Assembly: GCA_944380315.1 (NCBI GenBank)
Contig: CALWHG010000009.1
Span: 1 to 57,478 of the forward strand
Reading direction: 5' to 3'
Length of the DNA: 57,478 nt
Source: an uncultured Lachnospiraceae bacterium
GTDB taxonomy: Bacteria; Bacillota; Clostridia; Lachnospirales; Lachnospiraceae
Part shown: positions 41,363 to 50,653 of the stretch, piece after piece
How positions within the stretch are numbered: the stretch's first letter is position 1
How the letters are laid out: each line of letters begins with the position of its first letter
Made by a program: the position numbers and the translations under genes
The notes under the pieces: model-generated
The model's input: the letters and a program-made list of their open reading frames with translations, nothing else
Database searches by the model: none
Told to the model about the DNA's origin: nothing

Positions 41363-42265
41363 CTACATCTTCCTCAGATCATAGCCGAAGTTGCGCATGA
41401 AGCCCTCGTTGTCACGCCAGTCCTTCCTGACCTTGACAAAGAGCCTCAGGTCCACCCTGGCCTCCAGCTGGGCCTCGATCTCAAGCCTTGCGGCAGTACC
41501 TATGCTTTTCAGCATGCGGCCTCCCTTGCCTATGATCATGCCCTTGTGGGAATCCCTTTCGCAGATTATGTCCGCCTCTATGGCATAAAGGCCGGGACGC
41601 TTCTCCTTGAAGCTCTCCACAACCACGGCTATGCCATGGGGTATCTCATCAGAGAGCTGCCTCAGGGCCTGCTCCCTTATGAGCTCCTCAGCTATGGTCC
41701 TCATGGGGATCATGGTCACTGTATCCTCGTCATAATAAAGGGGGCCCTCCGGAAGGTACCCGTAGATACGGTCCAGCAGCTCATCCGTATTTTTCCCTTC
41801 CTTGGCCGATACGGCTATGATCTTATCGAAATCAGCCTTTTCCCTGTAGGCCTTCTTTACTGGCTCGAGCTCTGAGCTGTCCTTGAGCCTGTCGCATTTG
41901 TTTATGACCAGCAGCACCGGACGTCCCGCCTTGTTCCTGGTACGAAGCAGCTCTGCTATGCGATCCTCCCCGGCACCTATATACGTGACAGGCTCCACTA
42001 TCCATACGATCAGATCCGCCTCTGAAAATGTCTTTTCAGCCACGGTATCCATATATTCTCCCAGCCTGTTTTTGGCTCTGTGTATGCCCGGTGTATCCAG
42101 GAACACCACCTGTCCTCTCTCGTCCGTATATACGGTCTCTATACGGCTCCTGGTGGTCTGGGGCTTCCTGGAGGTGATGGCTATCTTCTGTCCTATGAGC
42201 TCATTCATGAGGGTGGACTTGCCCACATTTGGCCTGCCTATGAGTGCTACGTATCCCGACTTCAT
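41363..42265 (-). CDS. era: GTPase Era
   Basis: Ribosome-assembly GTPase that binds the 3' end of 16S rRNA. 300 residues. G1 GRPNVGKS (10-17), G2 region TTRS, G3 DTPGIHRAK, G4 NKCD, G5 SAKEG; C-terminal KH domain with GKGGRMLKSIGTAARLEIE. The start overlaps the end of the M16C peptidase gene by four bases. Conserved neighbour of recO. Confidence 0.97.
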   Translation of the reverse strand: MKSGYVALIGRPNVGKSTLMNELIGQKIAITSRKPQTTRSRIETVYTDERGQVVFLDTPGIHRAKNRLGEYMDTVAEKTFSEADLIVWIVEPVTYIGAGEDRIAELLRTRNKAGRPVLLVINKCDRLKDSSELEPVKKAYREKADFDKIIAVSAKEGKNTDELLDRIYGYLPEGPLYYDEDTVTMIPMRTIAEELIREQALRQLSDEIPHGIAVVVESFKEKRPGLYAIEADIICERDSHKGMIIGKGGRMLKSIGTAARLEIEAQLEARVDLRLFVKVRKDWRDNEGFMRNFGYDLRKM

Positions 42266-45171
42266 AGATAGAGCTCCCTGAGAGATCTGAACCTGTCCTG
42301 ATCCCTCTCTATGACACCTGCATTTCCTATGGCGCAGATATAGTCCTCTGAAAGCAGCTTCTCTATATAGGGCGCCAGCTCCCTTAGCTTTTCACAGGTA
42401 CATCCAAGGACCTCGCGCCTCTCTCTGTCCCGGTCCTCCTTTGTCACTCCTGACATGTAAGCGGACAGAGCATCCCTTGCCTTCATGGAGGCGGTCAGGG
42501 GACGATCCAGATCCGATATGGCTCCGATGATATATTTGTTGACATCCCTGTCATCCAGCTCAAGTGACCTCAGATATGCAGGCAGAGCCTTATAAATGTC
42601 ATCGGTCTTGGCTACCTCAGGATCCCTGTAGGATACCATATAGGCCTTGCCCGACCTGGTGAAGCCGGACATACAGCCGTAGGCTCCGCCCTTGACTCTC
42701 AGGTTCTGCCACAGATATTCATAATTGAGCAGTACCCTGAGCACATTGAGCTCTCCTCTGTAGGGAAGCTCCCTGATGGAGCCTGTCCTTGCCACATAGT
42801 TGACCATGGATGTCGTCTTTATGCCCTCGTTGAGCCTTCCCAGAGGCCTGGTGGTGCCAGTCCCCATGGCAGTTCCCTCAGGAAGAGCCTCATAGAAGCT
42901 CTCTGAAAGCTCCTCAGCCTTCCTGGCCATGTCATCAGGGCAGGCAGCATAGAAGCTTACTCTCTCCTTTGTAAACAGCTTATCAGCCACGGCCCTGAGG
43001 GAGGCTATGAATCTCTTTTTATGCACCGGTTCCCTGTAAAACTTTGAAGCAGCATTTAAGAAATCATAGAAGGCTATGCCCTCCGTCAGATCGTCGAACC
43101 TGGATGCTGCGTCAAAATATGATGCGGCTCTGGTGACTGCGGTGCTGTGGGATGCCCCGTCTATACGGGCCTGCATCCGGCTCTTTGTCTCGTTGAGCTT
43201 TTCTCCTATGCGGTCTGCATCATCAAAAAGCGTCTCTTTTATGATCTCAAGTCCTGTATCGAAGCCAAAGCCGAGCTTTTCCTCCAGCACCCTGAAATCC
43301 AGGTAGAGGAATCCCTTCAGAGCTCCCGTATGGTCAGTCGCAGGATAGGCCACCGTATCAAAGTCCAGTCCTCCGGAATTGAGCAGCACGAGGTCGCTGA
43401 GCTCCGAATATGTATGGCGTGAGGTATTCAGCTCTCCCAGCAGGCAGCTCAGGAAGGAAGCCATCTGAAGCTCCTCCTCAGAAAGTCCCTCCGTATCAAA
43501 GAGGGCTCTCACATAGGCTATGCCGTTTGAATCCACAGCTGCATGTATGAAACGGCCGGTCTTCGTGGTCCTGGTCACTGCAGCCTCGGGAGTACTTTCA
43601 GGTATGTCGCTTATATGCAGGATCGGTATCCTTTCCAGGGCCTCAGGGCCGTCCTTTTCATCCTGATAGGCCTTGAGCTCTATGGCCTCCCGGCCTATGG
43701 CCTGAAGCTCCTCAGGGGACAGGCTTTCCCTGAAGCTGCGGAGCTTCTCTGCGGTCTTCCTTTCATTTTCTGCAAGCAGGCCCTTCTTCGGTACTATGTC
43801 CACCGATGCGGAAAAGCGGTTGTCCAGAAGGTACCTCTCTATCAGCTCCTCAAAGTACCTTCCCTCGGCCTTTTCCTTGAGCTCTGAAAGCACTCTGAGG
43901 CTGTGCAGATGCATCATGGGATCTGCATCATAAAGCCAGGAATCGAAGGCGTTGAGTCCGTATACCAGGCCCTGAGGCGTCCTGCCATAGTCAGCCTCCC
44001 TGGTCTTGAATTCCAGATAATTTATGGCGGCATAGAGGCTCTGCTTGCTTATGCCCTCGGCACAGAGCTTCCTGAGGGTGGAATCTATGATCTCCTCGAA
44101 GCGCTGCCTGTCCTCCTGGTCTGCATTTTTAGCCACTATGGAGAAATAGGGCTGGCGTATGCCGTTCTGATAGCCTCCCAGTATGTCCTCTCCTATGCCC
44201 GCCTTTATGAGGGCCTCTGAAAGAGGCGCGCCCGGAGCATCCAGGAGCAGGAAGCCCAGTATCTGAAATGCCGTATTGAGCACCGGATCCAGGGCTCCTC
44301 CTACCACGTAGTTCCTTGACAGATAAGTGTGCCTTGCCTCATCCTCCCCATCACTTATGGGATAGTACCAGGTCTCCTGCCTGGGCTCCTCAAAGGGCTC
44401 CTGCAGCCTGAGAGCTGAGTCCACATCCCTGTGCTCATAGCTGCTGAGATAATGCTCATCTATCCAGAGCAGCCTCTCCTCCATATCCATGTCTCCGTAA
44501 AGGTAGATATAGGAGTTTGAAGGGTGATAATAGGTCCTGTGGAACTCCAGGAAATCCTCATAGGTAAGAGAAGGTATGTCCTCCGGGTCTCCTCCGGACT
44601 CAAAGCCATAGGCAGTGTCCGGGAACAGGGCATGGGTAGTGCGTCTCTCCAGCACTGCATCAGGACTGGAAAATGCACCCTTCATCTCGTTGTACACCAC
44701 TCCGTTGTATATGAGCTCTCCCTTGTCATCGAGCTCATAATGCCAGCCCTCCTGCTCAAAGATCTTCCTTTCCCTGTATATATTGGGATCCAGGACCGCG
44801 TCCAGATACACATCCATAAGGTTGCGGAAGTCGGCCTCATTGCAGGATGCCACTGGGTATACGGTCTTGTCCGGATAGGTCATGGCGTTTAGGAAGGTGT
44901 TGAGAGAGCCCTTCACGAGCTCCACGAAGGGATCCTTGATGGGAAATTTCCCGGATCCGCAGAGCACGCTGTGCTCCATGATATGAGGCACTCCCGTGCT
45001 GTCCTTGGGAGTAGTACGGAAGCCTATCATGAACACCTTGTTTATGTCATCATTTTTGATGGTGAATATCCTGGCTCCGGTGGCCAGGTGCTCATAGACA
45101 GTGCCCACTCCGAGGCTTCCCTCGAGCTCCTGTCTGTCTGTCATCCTGTAGATCTCATCAAAAGTCTTCAA
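42262..45171 (-). CDS. M16C zinc peptidase (PreP/insulinase family)
   Basis: 969 residues, four-domain presequence-protease type that degrades short unfolded peptides in a closed chamber. Inverted zinc motif HIMEH (63-67) with the distal Glu in NEADFRNLMDVYLDAVLDP region about 75 residues on, the M16C spacing. Signature SLNTFLNAMTYPDKTVYPV is diagnostic. The C-terminal half has NYEYLWQNLRVKGGAYG, which lines the chamber. No signal peptide, so cytoplasmic. Starts 51 bp after the ydcF-like stop; ends overlapping era. Confidence 0.95.
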   Translation of the reverse strand: MKTFDEIYRMTDRQELEGSLGVGTVYEHLATGARIFTIKNDDINKVFMIGFRTTPKDSTGVPHIMEHSVLCGSGKFPIKDPFVELVKGSLNTFLNAMTYPDKTVYPVASCNEADFRNLMDVYLDAVLDPNIYRERKIFEQEGWHYELDDKGELIYNGVVYNEMKGAFSSPDAVLERRTTHALFPDTAYGFESGGDPEDIPSLTYEDFLEFHRTYYHPSNSYIYLYGDMDMEERLLWIDEHYLSSYEHRDVDSALRLQEPFEEPRQETWYYPISDGEDEARHTYLSRNYVVGGALDPVLNTAFQILGFLLLDAPGAPLSEALIKAGIGEDILGGYQNGIRQPYFSIVAKNADQEDRQRFEEIIDSTLRKLCAEGISKQSLYAAINYLEFKTREADYGRTPQGLVYGLNAFDSWLYDADPMMHLHSLRVLSELKEKAEGRYFEELIERYLLDNRFSASVDIVPKKGLLAENERKTAEKLRSFRESLSPEELQAIGREAIELKAYQDEKDGPEALERIPILHISDIPESTPEAAVTRTTKTGRFIHAAVDSNGIAYVRALFDTEGLSEEELQMASFLSCLLGELNTSRHTYSELSDLVLLNSGGLDFDTVAYPATDHTGALKGFLYLDFRVLEEKLGFGFDTGLEIIKETLFDDADRIGEKLNETKSRMQARIDGASHSTAVTRAASYFDAASRFDDLTEGIAFYDFLNAASKFYREPVHKKRFIASLRAVADKLFTKERVSFYAACPDDMARKAEELSESFYEALPEGTAMGTGTTRPLGRLNEGIKTTSMVNYVARTGSIRELPYRGELNVLRVLLNYEYLWQNLRVKGGAYGCMSGFTRSGKAYMVSYRDPEVAKTDDIYKALPAYLRSLELDDRDVNKYIIGAISDLDRPLTASMKARDALSAYMSGVTKEDRDRERREVLGCTCEKLRELAPYIEKLLSEDYICAIGNAGVIERDQDRFRSLRELYL

Positions 45172-45222
45172 TTCCCTTATCTCCTTGATATGCTAACTGT
45201 TTTATGCAGACTGTGCATTTCC

Positions 45223-46020
45223 TCAGAGGCGGCCCGTCAGCATGTCTCCCACCAGAGCGCAGGTCTCCCTTACGCATTCATGGGGGTAGAGCACCAGATC
45301 GGTCCTGGTGCTTATGCCATAGACCTCAGGGTAGCCGTCCTTCCTTGCATATCTCATGGATCTGTACATATTGAAATCACTTGTCAGTATGCCTATCCTG
45401 AGATCCTCCGGCTTCCTCCTGAGTCCGGGAAGCACGTCCCTGTTCCTCCTCTGAAGGTCCTGCTCTATGATATCCAGGGAAAATCTTATGTTTTCTCTGG
45501 TATTTTCCGAATCCATCTCCATGACCATGTTCTGCTCCGGCACTCCCCGGAAGCGAAGATAGTTGTACATGGCCAGGGCCTCGGGCACAGGATCACCCTC
45601 CTGCTGCCCTCCAGACAGCACAAGTATGGTCCTTCTGTTCTCCACAAAATACTGCACCGCCCGGTCCAGCTTGAGCCTCAGTGCTGTGGATATGCCATCG
45701 GCATAGACCCTGTCCCCCACTATGACCACATAGTCAAGGTCAGCCTCCGTTCTCCTTTCCCTGCCCGATATGACCAGGGACATGGCGGCTATGGACACTA
45801 CCATGGCGAGCACGAAGCTCGTATATACAAATATGGGAAGCCTCCTGGGCATGCCGTCCTTCCTGCCGCGGCTCCTTGCCCTGAAGCATCCCATAACTAT
45901 AAATACCGCAGCCAGCAGAAGCCAGATACCACAGTAGGCCGTGGATATCCCGCTATAGGCTACGATGATGATGAAGTATATGAAGCATATGCCCGCAAGG
46001 GAAAACATGATGAGCTCCAT
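45223..46020 (-). CDS. YdcF-like membrane protein (DUF218)
   Basis: 265 residues with three N-terminal helices (about 5-80) and a DUF218/YdcF domain from about 95: LDYVVIVGDRVYADGIST, ILVLSGGQQEGDPVPEA, MEMDSENTRENIRFS, GILTSDFNMYRSMRYARK. Some relatives (SanA, ElyC) act in envelope or peptidoglycan metabolism; the biochemical reaction is not established. Follows the U32 peptidase gene by 6 bp, thus in the same operon. Confidence 0.87.
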   Translation of the reverse strand: MELIMFSLAGICFIYFIIIVAYSGISTAYCGIWLLLAAVFIVMGCFRARSRGRKDGMPRRLPIFVYTSFVLAMVVSIAAMSLVISGRERRTEADLDYVVIVGDRVYADGISTALRLKLDRAVQYFVENRRTILVLSGGQQEGDPVPEALAMYNYLRFRGVPEQNMVMEMDSENTRENIRFSLDIIEQDLQRRNRDVLPGLRRKPEDLRIGILTSDFNMYRSMRYARKDGYPEVYGISTRTDLVLYPHECVRETCALVGDMLTGRL

Positions 46021-46026
46021 GATCCC

Positions 46027-47295
46027 TTACCCCCGGGCCTCTGCTCTCAGGAGCTCTCCTCTTTCAGGAAGCTCCGAAAGCCTTACATAGATCTTCTGCT
46101 TTGCATGGGGGCATGAGTCCATATGCTCTCCGGTCTCCGCATCGAGGATGTCCAGTACCCTGACGGTCTGGTCCCTGAGGCCTCTGTGCATGAGCTCTAT
46201 CTCATCTCCCACTGAAAACTTGTTTTTCTGTACCAGGGCAAAGTAGCCTTCCGGAGCCTTAGGAAGCCCCAGCTCTGCCGCCTCCGCCACGGTGCCCAGA
46301 TATACATGATCCCTTACATAGGTGCTGCTGTCATATATCTGAGCCTCAGCACCCGGGTAGCCGAAAAAGAAGCCGGTGGTATATTCCCGGTGTGTGCATT
46401 TTCCTATCTCTTCCCTGTAAAGGGGCAAATTCTGTCTGTAAAGCTCCGGATCCTCATAATAGTCGTCCAGCGCCCTGCGGTAGCAGCGAGCTGCAGTGGC
46501 CACGTAGAGCTCCGTCTTCATCCTGCCCTCTATCTTGAAGCTGTCTATACCGGCCTCACAGAGCTCAGGTATATGCTCTATCATACAGAGATCCCTGGAA
46601 TTGAGTATGTATGTGCCCCTGTCATCCTCCTCTATGGGGAAATACTGGCCCTCCCTCTTCTCCTCGCAGAGGGCGTATTTCCAGCGGCAGGGATGGGTAC
46701 ATGCGCCCCTGTTGGCATCCCTCCCGGTCATGAAGGCTGAAAGCAGGCATCTGCCTGAATATGAGATGCACATGGCTCCGTGTACGAAGGTCTCTATCTC
46801 CATGTCCTCGGGTATGCGCTCCCTTATGGTCCTCAGCTCCGAAAGGCTCAGCTCCCTTGCGCTGACCACTCTCTTTGCTCCAAGCCCGTGCCAGAAGAGA
46901 TAGTCCCTGTAGTTGGTATTGTTCATCTGGGTGGAGACATGAAGCTCCAGCTCAGGCGCAAGCTCCCTTGCCATGGAAAATATGCCAGGATCCGAAACTA
47001 TGATCGCATCCGGCCTTACGTCTGAAAGCAGCCGAAGATACGGCTCCACTCTCTCTATATCTGAGTTGTGTGCAAATATATTTACGGTCACATATACCTT
47101 GGCCCCATGCTCATGGGCATAGGAAACAGCCTCCCGAAGCCCGGCCTCGTCAAAGTTGTCGGCCTTGGCTCTCAGGGAAAATGCCTCTCCGCCTATGTAT
47201 ACCGCATCCGCGCCATAGTATATGGCTGTCCTGAGTGTATCCAGATTTCCCGCCGGCAGCAATAGCTCCGGCTTCCTTCCTGATCTCATAATCAT
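46027..47295 (-). CDS. U32-family protein, tRNA uridine-34 hydroxylation factor (TrhP-like)
   Basis: 422 residues. U32 signature ETFVHGAMCISYSGRCLLS followed by GRDANRGACTHPCRWKY, with the Cys set that anchors an Fe-S cluster in TrhP/YegQ; FKIEGRMKTELYVATAARCYRRALDDYY and a C-terminal Peptidase_U32_C beta domain complete it. TrhP hydroxylates uridine-34 of tRNAs using prephenate, and TrmR then methylates it to 5-methoxyuridine; the trmR homologue lies directly upstream and overlaps by four bases, as in Bacillus yrrM-yrrN-yrrO. Here one gene replaces the Bacillus pair, so assignment rests on sequence and synteny. Confidence 0.88.
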   Translation of the reverse strand: MIMRSGRKPELLLPAGNLDTLRTAIYYGADAVYIGGEAFSLRAKADNFDEAGLREAVSYAHEHGAKVYVTVNIFAHNSDIERVEPYLRLLSDVRPDAIIVSDPGIFSMARELAPELELHVSTQMNNTNYRDYLFWHGLGAKRVVSARELSLSELRTIRERIPEDMEIETFVHGAMCISYSGRCLLSAFMTGRDANRGACTHPCRWKYALCEEKREGQYFPIEEDDRGTYILNSRDLCMIEHIPELCEAGIDSFKIEGRMKTELYVATAARCYRRALDDYYEDPELYRQNLPLYREEIGKCTHREYTTGFFFGYPGAEAQIYDSSTYVRDHVYLGTVAEAAELGLPKAPEGYFALVQKNKFSVGDEIELMHRGLRDQTVRVLDILDAETGEHMDSCPHAKQKIYVRLSELPERGELLRAEARG

Positions 47296-47924
47296 CTCCG
47301 TACCGATATGCTCACCCCGTCTCCTATGGGGAGCACCGAGCTTTCAAGTCTTTCATCATGCTTTATGGCATGAAGGAACTCTCTCATGCGGCTGTGGGTC
47401 GTCCTCTCCCTGCGTTCCACCGTAAATCTCGACTCCAGCACCGTAAGGTCCTGAAGCACGTTGTCCGCAAAAAGTATGGCTCCCCGATCCATGAGCCTCA
47501 CTATGTCCGGGAGCCAGTTTATATACTGGCCCTTGGCCGCATCCAGGAAGATAAAATCGAAGCTTCCTGAAAGTCCCGCAAGCAGCTCTCCCGCGTCGCC
47601 CTCCATAAGCCGTATACGCTCAGAAAGGCCTGCCCTCTCTATGTTTGACCTGGCTATGGGGATACGCTTCTCGTAATTTTCCATGGTCAGTATATCGCCG
47701 CCCGTGCAGCCCGCCATGACCAGAGCACTGTAGCCTATGGCCGTGCCTATCTCCAGTATGTGCTTCGGATCCCTGGCCCTTATGAGTGTCCGAAGGAGGC
47801 TCTCCGTCTCCCGTCTGATGATGGGCACTCTTTCCGCCTTCGCATAGGCCCTCAGCTCCTCAAGCCGCTCATCGGGCTCAGGCTCCAGGCTGTACAGATA
47901 ATCCCTTATCCTTCCGTAGTCCAT
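47292..47924 (-). CDS. trmR: tRNA 5-hydroxyuridine methyltransferase (TrmR/YrrM-like O-methyltransferase)
   Basis: 210-residue class I SAM methyltransferase of the O-methyltransferase_3 family. Motif I ILEIGTAIGYSALVMA, acidic residue MEN, DAGELL, and the metal-binding DFIFLDAAKGQYINW and FADNVL. In Bacillus subtilis TrmR (YrrM) methylates 5-hydroxyuridine-34 of tRNA to mo5U; gene order MltG-like, TrmR, U32 peptidase is the same here. A catechol-type small-molecule methyltransferase would look alike, but the neighbours favour TrmR. Starts 19 bp inside the MltG-like gene. Confidence 0.85.
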   Translation of the reverse strand: MDYGRIRDYLYSLEPEPDERLEELRAYAKAERVPIIRRETESLLRTLIRARDPKHILEIGTAIGYSALVMAGCTGGDILTMENYEKRIPIARSNIERAGLSERIRLMEGDAGELLAGLSGSFDFIFLDAAKGQYINWLPDIVRLMDRGAILFADNVLQDLTVLESRFTVERRERTTHSRMREFLHAIKHDERLESSVLPIGDGVSISVRR

Positions 47925-48442
47925 GTCTCTTCCACGCTTTCTGTGGCAGCCAGGGACTCGGCCTCGCTCTCGCTTATGATATCGGCCTCATCACCGCCTC
48001 CGATCACGTCGGGGCTCTGTGAGGTCTCTGCAGCCTCGCTGGCTGCAAGCCTTCTCTGGTATTCCTCCTCAGAGATGTTGAGCTCGCTCAGTATCTCCTT
48101 CGTGGTCATGGAGGTGTTGAGGGTATACTCTCCGGGATAGACATTTACCTCGTAGAGCTCCTCCTGTATGGCAAAGGCACTGCCATCCCTTATGATACCC
48201 TCCTGCTCAAGGAGCTCCGCCACGCTCTGGGCATCGCTTCCCTCAGGTATGGTTATGACTATGTCAGTGCCGGGCTCCGTCTCCATGGGCTCCTGATAAA
48301 ATATGGAACGGCCGAAGCTGAAGCAGAAGCTGCCCAGCTCAAAGGCTATCAATATAAGGAGCGCCGCCACGATCACTCTTCCGGCGGCGCCTCCCAATAT
48401 GTCTGCTGCTCTCCCTATGAAGGAGCTTTCCTTTTTATCCAT
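47906..48442 (-). CDS. Short MltG-like membrane protein lacking the catalytic domain
   Basis: 178 residues. One membrane helix (about 22-45), then a LysM-like segment (DIVITIPEGSDAQSVAELLEQEGIIRDGSAFAIQEELYEVNVYPGEYTLNTSMTTKEILSELN) equivalent to the N-terminal subdomain of the endolytic transglycosylase MltG, then an acidic Ser/Glu-rich tail (110-178). The catalytic YceG core with its conserved Glu is absent. Position between RNase J/DUF1292 and trmR corresponds to yrrL (mltG) of Bacillus, so it is probably a reduced descendant that may regulate rather than cut glycan strands. Its ATG overlaps the rnj stop by one base. Confidence 0.8.
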   Translation of the reverse strand: MDKKESSFIGRAADILGGAAGRVIVAALLILIAFELGSFCFSFGRSIFYQEPMETEPGTDIVITIPEGSDAQSVAELLEQEGIIRDGSAFAIQEELYEVNVYPGEYTLNTSMTTKEILSELNISEEEYQRRLAASEAAETSQSPDVIGGGDEADIISESEAESLAATESVEETWTTEG

Positions 48443-50373
48443 CAGACCTCCGATATGACTGGAAGTATCATGGGATTACGCTTCATTTTCTTCCATATGA
48501 AGTCGCTGAGCGTGTCCCTTATGACATTTTTGATCTTACCCCAGTCGCTCACATGATGTATGAGACAGTCATCCACTGCGTCTGCCACCACGACCCTTGC
48601 CTGATCCATCAGATCCTCGCTCTCCCGTACATAGACGAAACCTCTGCTGACTATGTCCGGTCCGGACACGAGCCTGCCCGAATACTTCTCAAGAGCCATG
48701 ACGACTATAATGATACCATTCTGAGCCAGGTTCTGTCTATCTCTCATGACGATATTGCCCACATCGCCTATGCCAAGCCCGTCCACCATGACAGGTCCTG
48801 CCTGCACATGTCCGCTTATGCTGTAGCCATCGTGACAGAGGTCTATGACATCACCTGACTGAGCCATGATGATGTTGTCCGGAGACACACATACATCCTC
48901 CGCTATGGTCTTCTGGGCAAGCCTGTGCCTGTACTCACCATGGATGGGTATGGCAAACTCGGGACGTACCAGGGCATATATGAGCTTCAGATCCTCCTGA
49001 CAAGCGTGTCCTGATACATGGGTATCCTGATTTATGACCTCAGCCTGCCTCTGGACCAGCTCGTTTATGATCTTGGCCACTGCCTTTTCGTTGCCGGGGA
49101 TGGGGGTGGAGCTGAGCACTACCACGTCATTGGGGCCTATGCTCACCTTCCTGTGCTGTCCGCTGGCCATCCTGGAAAGGGAAGCCATGGGCTCTCCCTG
49201 ACTGCCGGTGGTGACCAGCACCATCTTGTCGTCAGGATAATTTTTTATCTGATCTATGTCTACCAGTGTGCCCTCTTTTATGCGTATGTATCCCAGCTCT
49301 GCTGCCGTGCCTATGACATTGACCATGGACCTTCCGTCTATGACCACCTTACGGCCGTACTTCTCCGCATCGTTTATGATCTGCTGTACCCTGTCCACAT
49401 TTGATGCGAAGGTAGCCACTATGATCCTCTTTCCCTGGTGGGCCGCAAATATGGCATCGAAGGTCCTGCCCACGGTGCGCTCAGACATGGTGAAGCCGCT
49501 CCTCAGGGCATTTGTGGAGTCGGCCATAAGGGCCAGCACGCCCTCCTTTCCGAGCTCAGCAAAGCGCTGAAGATCTATGGGATCTCCGTAGACCGGAGTA
49601 TAATCCACCTTAAAGTCTCCCGTATGGAGTATGGTGCCCGCAGGACACCTTATGGCCAGGGCCGAGGCATCCTGTATGGAATGGTTCGTCTTTATGAATT
49701 CCACACTGAAGGCTCCCGCCTTTATGACATCCCCGTGCTGTACCACGTTCAGCTTGGCGCTCTCCAGGAGCCCTGCCTCCCTGAGCTTGTTGGATATCAG
49801 GGCTATGGTCAGCCTGGTGCTGTATACGGGAAGGTTGAGATTGCGAAGCACATAGGGCAGTGCTCCTATATGGTCCTCGTGTCCATGGGTTATGAAAAAT
49901 GCCCTTACCTTTGATTCGTTTTCACGCAGATAGGTGATATCCGGGATGACCAGGTCTATGCCCAGCATCTCCTCCTCTGGAAATGACATGCCACAGTCCA
50001 CGACTATGATATCATCACCATACTCAAAGGCGGTGATGTTCATGCCGATCTCCTCAAGTCCTCCCAGTGGTATGATCTTTACGTGCTCTGCTGCCTTTTT
50101 CTGTCCTCTCTTAAGGAAGCCTCTGGTCTTTTTGGCCGGAGCCTTTGACCTCTGTCCGCTCTGGGCTGTCCTTCCCTGAGTCTTTCCCTGATCCTTCGTA
50201 CGGGACTGAGACCTGGTCTCAGGGCTCTCACCGGCCTTATCTGCAGGAGCGGAGCTCTTCTTCACGTCCCTGGTCCTGCCCTCCTGCTTCGTCTCGGTCC
50301 TCTTCCTGGGCCTTCCGGCCGTCCTGCTGTCCTTTTTCTTTTCCGTTCCGTTATCCTTTTTCTTCTCTTCCAT
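48442..50373 (-). CDS. rnj: Ribonuclease J
   Basis: 5'-3' exo/endoribonuclease for mRNA decay and rRNA maturation. 643 residues from ATG 50373 (GAGGA just upstream). Metallo-beta-lactamase motifs: HGHEDHIGAL (163-172), HTGDFK, and the beta-CASP block with ATFASNVDRVQQI and VSGHACQEDLKLIYALVRPEFAIPIHGEYRH. A C-terminal domain follows 450. An N-terminal extension of about 95 residues, almost only Lys, Arg, Ser, Thr, Gly and Gln, makes it longer than usual (about 555) and could bind RNA. Sits between DUF1292 and the MltG-like gene, overlapping the latter. Confidence 0.95.
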   Translation of the reverse strand: MEEKKKDNGTEKKKDSRTAGRPRKRTETKQEGRTRDVKKSSAPADKAGESPETRSQSRTKDQGKTQGRTAQSGQRSKAPAKKTRGFLKRGQKKAAEHVKIIPLGGLEEIGMNITAFEYGDDIIVVDCGMSFPEEEMLGIDLVIPDITYLRENESKVRAFFITHGHEDHIGALPYVLRNLNLPVYSTRLTIALISNKLREAGLLESAKLNVVQHGDVIKAGAFSVEFIKTNHSIQDASALAIRCPAGTILHTGDFKVDYTPVYGDPIDLQRFAELGKEGVLALMADSTNALRSGFTMSERTVGRTFDAIFAAHQGKRIIVATFASNVDRVQQIINDAEKYGRKVVIDGRSMVNVIGTAAELGYIRIKEGTLVDIDQIKNYPDDKMVLVTTGSQGEPMASLSRMASGQHRKVSIGPNDVVVLSSTPIPGNEKAVAKIINELVQRQAEVINQDTHVSGHACQEDLKLIYALVRPEFAIPIHGEYRHRLAQKTIAEDVCVSPDNIIMAQSGDVIDLCHDGYSISGHVQAGPVMVDGLGIGDVGNIVMRDRQNLAQNGIIIVVMALEKYSGRLVSGPDIVSRGFVYVRESEDLMDQARVVVADAVDDCLIHHVSDWGKIKNVIRDTLSDFIWKKMKRNPMILPVISEV

Positions 50374-50383
50374 CGTTCCTCTT

Positions 50384-50653
50384 TTACTGTTTCTCAATAC
50401 TTATCTCGTCCTTCAGCATCTCTTCAAATATATTCATGACTGCCTCACGCTCCTCTTCGTCCTCCACGTCCACATAGAGAGCTTCTTCATCCTCGGGCTC
50501 AGACATATCCTTCATGAGGTAGCATTCTCCGTCCTCATCCTCAGGAGCATCAGTCACAAGTATATAATCCACTCCTCCCAGAGAAGTGGTCTCAAGCACC
50601 GTAAACTCTGCCTCGGTGCCGTCATCCATGATCATGATTATCTTATCTTCCAT
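50384..50653 (-). CDS. DUF1292 protein (YrzB-like)
   Basis: 89 residues, strongly acidic. DUF1292 pattern: MEDKIIMIMDDGTEAEFTVLETTSLGGVDYILVTD...ECYLMKDMSEP, with a C-terminal helix (ERE.VMNIFEEMLKDE). Function unknown across the family. The start overlaps ruvX by 11 bp. The order IreB, RuvX, DUF1292 is the conserved yrzL-yrrK-yrzB cluster of Firmicutes. Confidence 0.93.
   Translation of the reverse strand: MEDKIIMIMDDGTEAEFTVLETTSLGGVDYILVTDAPEDEDGECYLMKDMSEPEDEEALYVDVEDEEEREAVMNIFEEMLKDEISIEKQ

Noticed and set aside
44971-46116. 381-codon plus-strand frame opposite the M16C peptidase and YdcF-like genes
   Set aside because: Spans two real genes and their junction on the other strand; His/Tyr-rich shadow.
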